DNA of 64,000 nucleotides from Bacteroidales bacterium. GTDB taxonomy: Bacteria > Bacteroidota > Bacteroidia > Bacteroidales > VadinHA17. This document shows, piece after piece, positions 26,119 through 35,236 of this stretch. The stretch spans positions 124,001 to 188,000 of the forward strand of contig JARGFQ010000002.1 of assembly GCA_029210565.1 (NCBI GenBank), in the 5' to 3' direction. The notes below the pieces were generated by a model that saw nothing but the letters and a program-made list of their open reading frames with translations, did not search any database and was not told where the DNA came from. A program made the translations under genes and the position numbers. Every line of letters begins with the position of its first letter. Position 1 is the first letter of the stretch.

Positions 26119-26613
26119 ATGAAACCAGACTTTATCACAAATGTGCGTTTGCATGCCTGGATGTGTCTGTTTGCCCTTTTTCCCCTTGCGGTAGCGGGCC
26201 AGCAGCTGACCATCGCGGGCACTGTTGTTGATGAATATGGCGAGACTCTTTCCGGTGTGACCCTTGTCACAGAGGGGACCACCGGGGGGGTATCGACTGA
26301 CATCAACGGAAAGTACACTATTAATGCTCCGCCCGGAGATGTGCCGGTGTTCTCATCCGCAGGGATGAACTCCCGGGCCATCACTGTGGGGACGCAGACG
26401 GTAATCAACGTCACCCTGACCGGAACAACTGCGGAGATAAAATCCGTATCAGTCGTCGGTTACGGTGTAAAGAAAAAGGAGACGGTCGTCGGAGCTGTCT
26501 CGCAGATCCCGGGAGAGAGGCTGATGGATATTAAGACGGGCGGCGCCCCGATGGGCAGTAACTCACCTCTGATCTTTACTGACAGGTACCATAAAGTCAT
26601 TTTCAGGGCTTGA
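26119..26613 (+). pseudogene. Truncated SusC-type receptor remnant
   Basis: 164 residues covering only the N-terminus of a SusC-like TonB-dependent receptor. There is a signal peptide (ending 'AVAGQQ'), a carboxypeptidase-regulatory-like domain (about 28-108, 'IAGTVVDEYGETLSGVTLVTEGT'), the SusC linker 'SVVGYGVKKKETVVGAVSQI' and the first part of the plug. After about residue 140 the similarity stops ('GAPMGSNSPLIF...'), and the plug and the entire barrel are missing. It is the first reading frame behind the AraR-type promoter. It may be the remnant of an earlier susC cut off when the present cassette arrived. A short secreted protein with a job of its own cannot be excluded. Confidence 0.75.
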
Positions 26614-26673
26614 GGTTCGAAGGCAACCATGGTACAGGAGTCATATTATACAAAAGAACTAAACTGATGATCT

Positions 26674-28359
26674 ATGAAAACAATTAAACTGATGAAATGC
26701 GTATTGTACGCTACAGTTTTGGCAGCATTTGTCCTGGTTGGGTGCGAGGATTTGGATATTTATTCAATAAATGCACCCTCAGACCTGCAGAGAAGGATCG
26801 ACTCAATTGCAGCTGCGAAGCCAAATACCGGTGACACTACTTACCTTATTATCGTTTCAGCGATAGTCGGACCTGAAGATAACAGTGCCGGTTGGTGGGC
26901 TCACTTCTCTGATTACTTTACCATTCCTGCAAACAAGTTATTGCATCTGGAGTTTATTAACTACGGCACCGGAGTCAACAACTGGAACAACTGGAATCTT
27001 GCCCTTGCCAATGCAGAGCGTGATGCCGAAGGCTATGCGGAATACTTTCTGCTGCGCTCTGATGCTTATGGCTGGGGTAATGCTGATTACGACGGGAACA
27101 TGATCTCCCACAACTATCCCGACACTGACGGAGATGACGATATCTGGAACGACTTCCGAGCTACCATGCAAGGTGCCCGTGTTTCTCTCGATATTGACCA
27201 TTCTGCCACCGGCAATGTATTTGTAACAGCCACTGCCGTTGGAACAAATGGCACAACACTGGTCATGACATATCAGCAACCTGTTTCTGCCACGGATGAT
27301 ATCGTGGCTTTCCTGGTGTGCGATGGCAGCCATTTCGAGATGAAGAAGGCATACATTATCCCTTCTAAAGTCACTGCTATAGAGGACGTTGATCCGGTTT
27401 CAATCGATATTACAGGAGCTCCTTCATTTGTTGAATTTGGCAACGAAAACTACTGGGGTGATGCAATAGCCACTGTCACATTCGCTGACGGATCTTCAGC
27501 GGAGGTTGATTCTGCAGATTTATCATTCAATGTTATTCCTGATATGACTACACTCGGAAAGAAGACAGTTGTTGTGGCATACAGCAAAACCAAGCAGGGG
27601 GCATTCTGTCAGGCGGTGTCAACAATCTACACCCTGGAAGTGACCAACCCTGTCATGAGCCTGGAAGTCACTACAATGCCAACTATTACCACATACTATT
27701 ACTTCAGCAGCGACTCTATCATATTCAATACAAAAGGTATTGTCGTTACAGGTACATATTCAGACGGTACACTGGCTGTCATTCCAAACTCGGCTCTTAA
27801 ATTTGGCAAGATTCCGGCAGCTTCAGGTTCTCAGAATGCTGTCATCTCGTTTGTTGGTGCAACAAAAACAGTAACCACAACCTGCCCGTTTACTCTTATA
27901 CAGGGGGTTAGTCAGGTAGGAGCTACTGACTTTTCGACAGCATGGTGGACGGCATTCTCTGATGACTATACAGTAGCAACAGGTTCAAGCAGGACGATTA
28001 CCATGTACTGTTACTCCAGCCAGGTTAATAACTGGAACAGCCCCTGTACAATTCTTCGCAAAGCTGACAATACTGAATATGCTGTAGTTCGCATGGACAG
28101 TTTCGGATGGGGCGACGGTTATGGCACAGCCATCCTCACATCTGACTGGAACTGGGATATATTCGCATCAAATATCAGTGGCTCCAGGGTAGTCATCACA
28201 GTTACAAACAATGGTGACGATACGGCTGATATACTATACAATGTTACTTACGCCAACGGCGAAACGCATTTCCAAAAGTATGCAGGTATAACGGTTGACA
28301 GTTCTGATTTGAATTGCGCACTCGTAACAGAGGGGTCTTATCTCGTGATTGTTGAATAA
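26674..28359 (+). CDS. Surface lipoprotein with duplicated Trp-rich lectin-like module (putative glycan-binding protein)
   Basis: A 561-residue lipoprotein. Lipobox 'LVGC' (Cys24) is followed by 'EDLD', an acidic signal typical of surface export in Bacteroidota. Two copies of one module are visible, at about 60-235 and 410-555. Both have 'VG-x2-D-x-S-x2-WW-x2-FSD', then 'VNNWN', an Arg-x-Asp before 'GWG', then 'DIW/DIF' and a final hydrophobic strand. Two bacterial Ig-like domains lie between them ('VSIDITGAPSFVEFGNENYWGDAIATVTFADGS' type, given here in outline). The many exposed Trp/Tyr suggest sugar stacking. Its position before susC, in place of the usual SusE/F-type gene, suggests that it binds arabinan at the surface. 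I do not recognise a named family for the module. Confidence 0.75.
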   Translation: MKTIKLMKCVLYATVLAAFVLVGCEDLDIYSINAPSDLQRRIDSIAAAKPNTGDTTYLIIVSAIVGPEDNSAGWWAHFSDYFTIPANKLLHLEFINYGTGVNNWNNWNLALANAERDAEGYAEYFLLRSDAYGWGNADYDGNMISHNYPDTDGDDDIWNDFRATMQGARVSLDIDHSATGNVFVTATAVGTNGTTLVMTYQQPVSATDDIVAFLVCDGSHFEMKKAYIIPSKVTAIEDVDPVSIDITGAPSFVEFGNENYWGDAIATVTFADGSSAEVDSADLSFNVIPDMTTLGKKTVVVAYSKTKQGAFCQAVSTIYTLEVTNPVMSLEVTTMPTITTYYYFSSDSIIFNTKGIVVTGTYSDGTLAVIPNSALKFGKIPAASGSQNAVISFVGATKTVTTTCPFTLIQGVSQVGATDFSTAWWTAFSDDYTVATGSSRTITMYCYSSQVNNWNSPCTILRKADNTEYAVVRMDSFGWGDGYGTAILTSDWNWDIFASNISGSRVVITVTNNGDDTADILYNVTYANGETHFQKYAGITVDSSDLNCALVTEGSYLVIVE

Positions 28360-28384
28360 TAACCAGGATAAAAACATACAGACT

Positions 28385-31300
28385 ATGAAATACTTATATT
28401 TAGTCATGTTGGGATTGCTGGCGATCGCAACGACAACATATGCAGAAGGCTACGGCAATGCCGACCGGATGTCAATGATTCAGACAGACAGGATAACAGT
28501 TAAAGGTACGGTTGTTGACGAAAACGGAGAACCGCTTCCGGGTGCAACCATACAGGTGAAAGGTACAACCATTGGTACCTCTGCCGACATTAACGGGAAT
28601 TTCTCTCTTTCTGTTCCTTCAGATGCTACGCTGGTAATATCTTTTATAGGACACCAGACTATTGAAATATCCGTTGGAGGAAGAACCGAACTGGGCAGCA
28701 TCACCCTGGTTTCGGGATTGGAAGAACTCGAACAGATTGTTGTAATAGGTTACGGTACACAACGCAAGGTTGACCTCACCGGTTCAGTTGCCATTGTCGA
28801 CACTGAAGAGATGAAGAAAGTATCACACTCAAACATCTCAACAATGCTAGAAGGGAAAATAGCCGGTATTCAGATTACAACCGACGGACAGCCGGGCGCT
28901 GACCCTACAGTACGTATCCGAGGTATCGGTTCGTTCGGCAGCACCGCACCTCTTTACGTTGTTGATGGTGTGCCCATGGGAACAACAATACGCGACTTCT
29001 CTCCAAACGATATCGAATCACTTCAGGTACTCAAGGATGCTTCTGCTGCCGCAATCTACGGTTCGCGTGCTGCCAACGGCGTGGTTATCATCACCACGAA
29101 GCAGGGGAAGCATAACGAAGCCATGAAAGTGGACTACAGCGGCTACGTTGGTTTAGACCAGGTGGAGAAGGGGGTATATGATGTCATGGATGCTTATCAA
29201 TATGCTCAATACGTCACCATGGCATACACTAACAGTGGCATGGATGTCCCTGCCGGATACAATCCTGCAAGCCCAAAATATCTCGATCCCGATGTAATTA
29301 ATACAAACTGGTTCAATGAGGCTTTCAAAACAGGTGTTCGCCAGAATCACAACATCAACCTTTCAGGAGGTGGCAATAACAATACCTACAACATCGCTCT
29401 CGACTACTACAGCCAGCAGGGAACGATGGAAGGTGCCGGTCCTAATTTCGACCGATACACTGCCCGTTTCAACAATACGATGGATGTCAAGTTTATCAAA
29501 TTCAAGACGAATATAGTGTACAGTCACAGTGATCAGGACAACATGGCTCTCAGTAACGCCAACGAGTATGTCCAGGGCCTGTGGGGTGCACAGTATCCTG
29601 TAATGGCATCGGCTCTGCTTATACCTCCAAGTATCAAAGCTTATGATGAATCGACCTGGGTTCTCGATGATAAAATTCCGGCTGCTACGGAATACACATA
29701 CGACTCCTTCGGTTATGGTACCTACTATGACGATGTTCATGGAGACCTGCGTGTAACGAATCTGCTCCTGACCAATAACCTTCTGGAAAGAAATGTAGTT
29801 GTTGACCGCGTTGTTGGTTCAGGTTCCGTAAATGTTGACCTCATCGATATGTTTGGTCGCCAGAGCAGTAATCATAAGTTTGATTACAACCTCAACCTTG
29901 CGTACAGCAAGATCATTGCAAAAGACTTTACGTTCGTACCTGCATTTATACAGAGTACAACAAACTACCTGTCAAAGGCAGATGAGACCCTGACGGAGGG
30001 CTATCGCAATTACAGCACTGCTCTTGTCGAAAACACTCTTACATACGATGGCAATTTCGGCCGCAATCATGTCAATATGCTGGTCGGACAGACATACGAG
30101 CACGAGACTTTTCATACAGTCAGTGGCAGCGGTGTCAACATGCCTGAGCCATACTTCCTGGAATTAAGAAACGCGGAGGAGACATCAGCAACAAGCCCGG
30201 AAAACGAACACAAGCTGGCATCGTATATCGGTCGTTTCAACTATGATTTCGATGCGAAATACCTTCTTTCGGTAACAGCGCGTCGTGATGGTTCAAGCCG
30301 TCTTTCACCCGATATTCGCTGGGAATGGTTCCCATCTGTGTCAGCAGGCTGGCGCATTGATCGCGAAGATTTCTTCCCCGTATCCGAAAAGACAATCAAC
30401 CTGCTCAAGGTTCGTGGCAGCTATGGTGTACTTGGCAATGAGAACATAGGCGAATACCAGTACATGGATGTCATGTCGAGAGGTAATTACACATATAGCT
30501 TCGGAAATAACAAGGTTACCGGCTCGGCAATATCAAACTACGTAAACGAAGCCATCAAGTGGGAAAAGAAGAAGACAATGGACTTTGGTCTCGATCTCGG
30601 TATGTTCAGCAATCAGCTGGAGTTCACATTCGACTGGTATAAGTCGACTTCAGAAGACCTTCTTTACAGTGTGGCAGTGCCGGCCAATGCAGGTGCTACC
30701 AACGCAACGGTAACGATGAACGCAGCAACAATGGTAAACTCGGGCCTTGAGTTCCTGGTTGCATATCACAATCATCAGAACGCTGTTAAGTTCGACGTCT
30801 CTGCAAACCTCTCCACCCTCAACAACGAGGTGACAAAGCTGGGCGTTTCAAACGAACCCCGTACTGACGGCTACTGCCGGACAGAGGTAGGCCGTGAAGT
30901 TGGTTCATTCTATGGCTACGTTTACGAAGGCATCTTCCAGTCGCAGGAAGAGATAGACAGCCGTGTCAACTCAGAAGGCGAATTCATCAATCAGAGCGGG
31001 GCACAACCGGGCGACTGCGCGTACGCCGACCTCAACCTTGATGGTGACATTACAAACCAAGACCAGCAATTTCTGGGCAGCGGTTTGCCAAAGTATCATT
31101 ACGGTCTCAGTGCACGTGCTGAATGGAACGGTTTGGACCTGAGCATTTCAACATATGGAGCTGCAGGTTTCAAAGCTGTTGATTTTGTTGACGTCACATT
31201 ACGCAGCTCATATTTTATTCTCAACAAGAGTGTTGATCTGTTGAATGCCTGGAGACCGGATAACACAGACACCGATGTGCCCCGCATAGCATACAAATCG

Positions 31301-31582
31301 ACAGGTTCAATCACCAATGATATGTTCAGCGACCGTTTCATACAGGATGCATCATATCTGAAGATTGCCAACATCGAACTGGGTTATAACTTCCCCAACA
31401 GATGGTTTGGCGGCTATGTGCACGGTGTGCGCTTATACGCATCGGCTCAAAACCTGTTCACGTTGTCCAAATACATAGGTTACAACGTAGACTTTGCAGG
31501 AGGTACGTTCACTCCCGGTTACAACTATGCTTCGTATCCATCACCGCGAACTGTAATGTTCGGAGCTCACTTCTCATTCTAA
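28385..31582 (+). CDS. SusC/RagA-family TonB-dependent receptor
   Basis: A 1065-residue outer-membrane transporter. Signal peptide 1-20. Carboxypeptidase-like domain ('VKGTVVDENGEPLPGATIQVKGTT'), SusC linker 'IVVIGYGTQRKVDLTGSV', plug with 'VRIRGIGSFGSTAPLYVVDGVP' and 'LKDASAAAIYGSRAANGVV', then a barrel to the terminal Phe ('MFGAHFSF'). SusC proteins import oligosaccharides captured by the SusD lid, powered by TonB. I start at the ATG at 28385 because the signal peptide begins there; the longer frame overlaps the upstream stop. It pairs with SusD 29 bp downstream. Arabino-oligosaccharide specificity is inferred from context. Arg codons are mostly CGT/CGC here, unlike the flanking genes. Confidence 0.95.
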   Translation: MKYLYLVMLGLLAIATTTYAEGYGNADRMSMIQTDRITVKGTVVDENGEPLPGATIQVKGTTIGTSADINGNFSLSVPSDATLVISFIGHQTIEISVGGRTELGSITLVSGLEELEQIVVIGYGTQRKVDLTGSVAIVDTEEMKKVSHSNISTMLEGKIAGIQITTDGQPGADPTVRIRGIGSFGSTAPLYVVDGVPMGTTIRDFSPNDIESLQVLKDASAAAIYGSRAANGVVIITTKQGKHNEAMKVDYSGYVGLDQVEKGVYDVMDAYQYAQYVTMAYTNSGMDVPAGYNPASPKYLDPDVINTNWFNEAFKTGVRQNHNINLSGGGNNNTYNIALDYYSQQGTMEGAGPNFDRYTARFNNTMDVKFIKFKTNIVYSHSDQDNMALSNANEYVQGLWGAQYPVMASALLIPPSIKAYDESTWVLDDKIPAATEYTYDSFGYGTYYDDVHGDLRVTNLLLTNNLLERNVVVDRVVGSGSVNVDLIDMFGRQSSNHKFDYNLNLAYSKIIAKDFTFVPAFIQSTTNYLSKADETLTEGYRNYSTALVENTLTYDGNFGRNHVNMLVGQTYEHETFHTVSGSGVNMPEPYFLELRNAEETSATSPENEHKLASYIGRFNYDFDAKYLLSVTARRDGSSRLSPDIRWEWFPSVSAGWRIDREDFFPVSEKTINLLKVRGSYGVLGNENIGEYQYMDVMSRGNYTYSFGNNKVTGSAISNYVNEAIKWEKKKTMDFGLDLGMFSNQLEFTFDWYKSTSEDLLYSVAVPANAGATNATVTMNAATMVNSGLEFLVAYHNHQNAVKFDVSANLSTLNNEVTKLGVSNEPRTDGYCRTEVGREVGSFYGYVYEGIFQSQEEIDSRVNSEGEFINQSGAQPGDCAYADLNLDGDITNQDQQFLGSGLPKYHYGLSARAEWNGLDLSISTYGAAGFKAVDFVDVTLRSSYFILNKSVDLLNAWRPDNTDTDVPRIAYKSTGSITNDMFSDRFIQDASYLKIANIELGYNFPNRWFGGYVHGVRLYASAQNLFTLSKYIGYNVDFAGGTFTPGYNYASYPSPRTVMFGAHFSF

Positions 31583-31611
31583 ATGTGTAATCAAAGAAAC
31601 AGGATAGCAAA

Positions 31612-33369
31612 ATGAAAAGTCTAAAGTTATTAATAGCAATGTTGGCGATTATTGCAGGCATGACAGCCTGTGATGATATGCTCGATGTTACGAACCCGAA
31701 TAATCAGACAACCTTTGATTTTGGCGATTCAGAGTCAGAACTTCAGGAGGTTATCATCGCGTGCTACAACCGTATTCGACTTGAAGGAACGTTTTCCCGT
31801 GTTGGTTACACAATGGATGCAGTACGTGGCGACGAAGTCTGGAACTCATCTCAGCAGTGGTATCTGCCGTATGACAATCTCAATTCTCCGGGCACAATTG
31901 AGATCGGGGACCAATGGATATGGCGAGACTGCTACCATGTAGTCAACCGCACTAACTTTGTGTTGTCGAAAGTCGATGATGTTGACATGTCGGACGATGC
32001 TTATGATCAGATAGCCGGTCAGGCTCTCTTCCTCAGATCCCTGGCATACTATGAACTGGCTACATATTACCAGACCGTCCCGTTGATTACAGACTATGCA
32101 TCTTATTCAGACATCAACACCATGTATGCATCCAATAATACTCAGGACGAGGTGTTTGACCAGATAGAGGCAGACCTCACACTGGCCATGCAAATGTTGC
32201 CATCGCGCGATAAAGGTGGTGAATGGGCTCTGGGTCGTGCTACATGCGGCGCTGCTGCCGGATATCTTGCTCGGGCACTTATGTTCCGTCATAAATTTCC
32301 TGAGGCGTATGATGTACTGAAAGACATCATCGCCGGTGTGTACGGACATTATGAACTTACAGACGACTATGGTGACAACTTCAGGGAAGGTGCGGCATAC
32401 GAGAATAATTCAGAGAGCCTGTTCGAAGTTCAGTTTATGGACTATGGCACAGGTGGCACAGACCAGGAGTGGACTCCGGTAAACATAAGCTCGCAGGCAA
32501 CCCAGGGTCATGCTGTAGAAAGCAACTACGCCTCTCAGCAGTTGGGTAGCTGGGGTGACCTGGCCGGTGCACCCTGGTTGTATAACCTGTTCAGAAAAGA
32601 GAACTGTACAGATGGCCGTCTCGATCCCCGTTTATACTGGACTCTGGTTACATACGAAAGTGAATATAATGCCTATTCAGGTCTGAAGACTGCGGCCTAT
32701 CCCAATGGAGATCCTCGTAGTAACACTGTTTATCAGGCAGACATAACTACAACTCCTGTATCAAACACAGCCCAGGGAGGTATATCAATAGCCAAGTTCA
32801 CCAATGCCAGAAATAATATCTACAGCACTATTACTACAGGGTTGCATTGCGGAATCAACCTGCGCCTTATGCGTTACAGCGATGTTTTACTGCGTGCAGC
32901 AGAATGCGAGAATGAAATCAGTGGACCAACACAAACTGCTATCAATTACATTAACGAAGTACGTCAACGTGTTGCTCTGCCGGATCTTCAGCTTGCTGAC
33001 TTCCCGACCGCTGATCATCTTTTCGAACAAATAGCAAACGTTGAGCGTCCCAAAGAGTTCGGTTGTGAAAACGGACGTGGTATCGACTTACTCCGCTGGG
33101 GATTCTTTTACAGTACAGATCGCCTTAATCAGTTGGTTGAACATGCTTATTACAAGCGCGATGGAACACCCTCAACAGAAGAGCTTACCGCCGAAACCGC
33201 TGACGATTCATCTTTCAATTACTACTATAAGGGACATGAATATTTCCCGATTTATCAGTCCACTCTTAATGCCAATCCTAACCTTACAGGTAACTCGGCA
33301 AACAAGAATGAGGATAACGGGCCTTCTTTCACAGCGAAATGGAGTGTTCGTCCTGTTGTAGATTTGTAA
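31612..33369 (+). CDS. SusD/RagB-family surface lipoprotein
   Basis: A 585-residue lipoprotein with lipobox 'GMTAC' followed by Asp-Asp, the surface-export signature. SusD fold: TPR-like N-terminal helices ('AGQALFLRSLAYYELATYYQTVPLI' region) and the typical C-terminal part 'INYINEVRQRVALPDLQ' and 'ERPKEFGCENGRGIDLLRWG'. It forms the lid of the SusC channel and binds the oligosaccharide. By hand count roughly 21 of about 28 Arg codons are CGT or CGC and only one is AGG, unlike the AGG-rich flanking genes. The gene ends just before a hairpin terminator. Confidence 0.95.
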   Translation: MKSLKLLIAMLAIIAGMTACDDMLDVTNPNNQTTFDFGDSESELQEVIIACYNRIRLEGTFSRVGYTMDAVRGDEVWNSSQQWYLPYDNLNSPGTIEIGDQWIWRDCYHVVNRTNFVLSKVDDVDMSDDAYDQIAGQALFLRSLAYYELATYYQTVPLITDYASYSDINTMYASNNTQDEVFDQIEADLTLAMQMLPSRDKGGEWALGRATCGAAAGYLARALMFRHKFPEAYDVLKDIIAGVYGHYELTDDYGDNFREGAAYENNSESLFEVQFMDYGTGGTDQEWTPVNISSQATQGHAVESNYASQQLGSWGDLAGAPWLYNLFRKENCTDGRLDPRLYWTLVTYESEYNAYSGLKTAAYPNGDPRSNTVYQADITTTPVSNTAQGGISIAKFTNARNNIYSTITTGLHCGINLRLMRYSDVLLRAAECENEISGPTQTAINYINEVRQRVALPDLQLADFPTADHLFEQIANVERPKEFGCENGRGIDLLRWGFFYSTDRLNQLVEHAYYKRDGTPSTEELTAETADDSSFNYYYKGHEYFPIYQSTLNANPNLTGNSANKNEDNGPSFTAKWSVRPVVDL

Positions 33370-33386
33370 TCAATTTCTTGATTTAG

Positions 33387-33434
33387 AGACTTCCTTATCA
33401 GCATATTTTTCGTATGTTGGTGAGGAAGTCTTTT
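33387..33434 (+). terminator. Hairpin terminator after susD
   Basis: A long stem: AGACTTCCT (33387-33395) pairs perfectly with AGGAAGTCT (33423-33431), continued by a partly paired TATCAGCATA/TATGTTGGTG segment around a T-rich loop, then TTTT. It may end or attenuate transcription before the endo-arabinanase gene, as is common after susCD. Confidence 0.7.
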
Positions 33435-33453
33435 GAAAGAAAACATATTCGGC

Positions 33454-35115
33454 ATGAACCTGAAGTATTTTCTGATTTTGTCTGTCTCCTTAATTGCTCT
33501 GTCGCTGGCAGGTTGCAAAAAAAATCCTATTGAACCCTCCGAGGATGATAATGACGCTGACACAACATTCACCATTCCGACATACGCCGACGACTATTCA
33601 GCGATATCCTCGTGGTCAGACCGGAACATCTGGAATCTGGCCAACGTTCACGACCCATCGGTTGCTTACTATGATGGAAATTACTATATGTACGGCACCG
33701 ATGCCTCGTATGGTAATGCTGCGGAAGGACACGGACATTTTCAGGGCAAGCGTTCAACCGACCTGGTTAACTGGCAATGGGTAGGCGGGCCTTTTTATGA
33801 AGCTCCATCCTGGGTGGCCGACTCGCTCAACGCCATTCGTTCGCGCATGGGGCTGGATGTCATTGCCAGGGGAAACATAGTATACGGCTACTGGGCACCG
33901 GTAGTACGCCGGGTCAATGTCGGAGGACAGGAGATCCTGCGTATGTACTACAGCATAGTTATCCTGAACTATATCAAAACCGGTAACCCAACCTCATCCA
34001 CTTTTGACGGGAGCTGGACCGAGCGCGCGTTTATCGGCATGTGCGAATCGACCGATCCTGCAGGAGCTGTATGGACCGACAGGGGTTTTGTTACCGGCTC
34101 ATCGTCAGATCGTGGCCTCGACTACTATCGTACAAGTACAAATGACTGGAGCGCCTATTTCTACTACAACGCCATCGACCCGACGTATATCGTAACACCT
34201 GAGGGAAAGCATTACCTCATTTATGGCTCATGGCACAGCGGCTTCGCACTGCTGCAGCTCAATTCAATAACCGGTAAGCCTCTGAACACACAGGGCAATC
34301 CATGGGCAAACAGTGCAGCTGAGCTGACTGCCCGATACGGTGTGCGAATCGGCACCCGCACAGCCTCGTCGCGCTGGCAGGCCAGTGAGGCTCCCGAAAT
34401 AATATACAGGGATGGTTACTACTATCTGTTCATGGCCTGCGATCCCCTTGACATACCGTACAACACACGGGTGGTAAGAAGTGAAAACATCGAAGGTCCT
34501 TACCTCGATATCACCGGGCGCAACTTTACCACCGGAAGCGGTGACTGCTATCCCATCGTAACCCACCCATACAAATTCAATCTCAGCTACGGATGGGTAG
34601 GCATATCACACTGCTCTGTCTTCAAAAAGGAAGATACAAACGAATGGTTCTACATGTCGCAGGGACGATTGCCTGAAAACGTTGGAGGCAACCTTTACTC
34701 CAATGCCATCATGATGGGGCACGTACGCCGGATTGTATGGTGTCCGGCTTCTCCGGGCGAACCGGACAACCTGTGGCCGATCGCATTGCCCGAACGTTAC
34801 GCAGCCGTACCTGATTACGGTACCATAACAAGAGACTCGCTTACAGGACCGTGGGAGCATATAAACCTTAAATACGCCTACAGGGTACAGGATGGTGCCA
34901 CTGCCCTGACCCTCAATGCCGACGGCACCATGTCGGGAGCACTGGCAGGCAATTGGAGTTACGATGCAGCAAAAAAGCAACTCACACTGGGCAACGTTGT
35001 TGTTCGCGTTGAACGCGAAGTCGACTGGGAAGCCAACCCGCGACGTGTGACGTTTGTCTATGCCGGAACTGAAAAAAATCTGAACGCAACTTATTGGGGC
35101 AAAAAGAAAAAATAA
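33454..35115 (+). CDS. GH43 endo-alpha-1,5-L-arabinanase, lipoprotein
   Basis: A 553-residue lipoprotein (lipobox 'SLAGC', Cys21) with an acidic linker 'EPSEDDNDADT'. Five-bladed GH43 propeller: the general base Asp67 in 'NVHDPSVAYYDG', 'YGYWAPVVRRV', 'NAIDPTYIVTPEGKHYLIYGSW' and the acid Glu in 'SEAPEIIYRDG'. The C-terminal part (about 455-553) matches the beta domain that follows the propeller in extracellular endo-arabinanases ('LSG'/'GALAGNWSYDAAKKQLTLG'). I start at the ATG at 33454 because the lipoprotein signal begins there and the longer TTG frame starts inside the terminator. It probably acts on the cell surface, making oligosaccharides for SusCD. Confidence 0.88.
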   Translation: MNLKYFLILSVSLIALSLAGCKKNPIEPSEDDNDADTTFTIPTYADDYSAISSWSDRNIWNLANVHDPSVAYYDGNYYMYGTDASYGNAAEGHGHFQGKRSTDLVNWQWVGGPFYEAPSWVADSLNAIRSRMGLDVIARGNIVYGYWAPVVRRVNVGGQEILRMYYSIVILNYIKTGNPTSSTFDGSWTERAFIGMCESTDPAGAVWTDRGFVTGSSSDRGLDYYRTSTNDWSAYFYYNAIDPTYIVTPEGKHYLIYGSWHSGFALLQLNSITGKPLNTQGNPWANSAAELTARYGVRIGTRTASSRWQASEAPEIIYRDGYYYLFMACDPLDIPYNTRVVRSENIEGPYLDITGRNFTTGSGDCYPIVTHPYKFNLSYGWVGISHCSVFKKEDTNEWFYMSQGRLPENVGGNLYSNAIMMGHVRRIVWCPASPGEPDNLWPIALPERYAAVPDYGTITRDSLTGPWEHINLKYAYRVQDGATALTLNADGTMSGALAGNWSYDAAKKQLTLGNVVVRVEREVDWEANPRRVTFVYAGTEKNLNATYWGKKKK

Positions 35116-35174
35116 TATTCATCTGTTGAATCCGCCTCCGTTGATCCTGAGACCGGTCTTTGACAGCGGGTCAT

Positions 35175-35200
35175 TGCATAAAAAGGTGTAACTTTTAAAC
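35175..35200. promoter_or_regulatory. Proposed AraR operator with adjacent TGCATAAA half-site before the GH51 gene
   Basis: TGCATAAA (35175-35182) is followed by GTGTAACTTTTAAAC (35186-35200), one mismatch from GTGTA-N5-TACAC. The pair repeats the arrangement at 25.9 kb. A weak minus-7-like TAACTTTT overlaps the operator. The GH51 gene begins 36 bp downstream. Confidence 0.5.
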
Positions 35201-35236
35201 TGAATTCAAGCAAAATCTTACAAAAGAGAACAGGTT

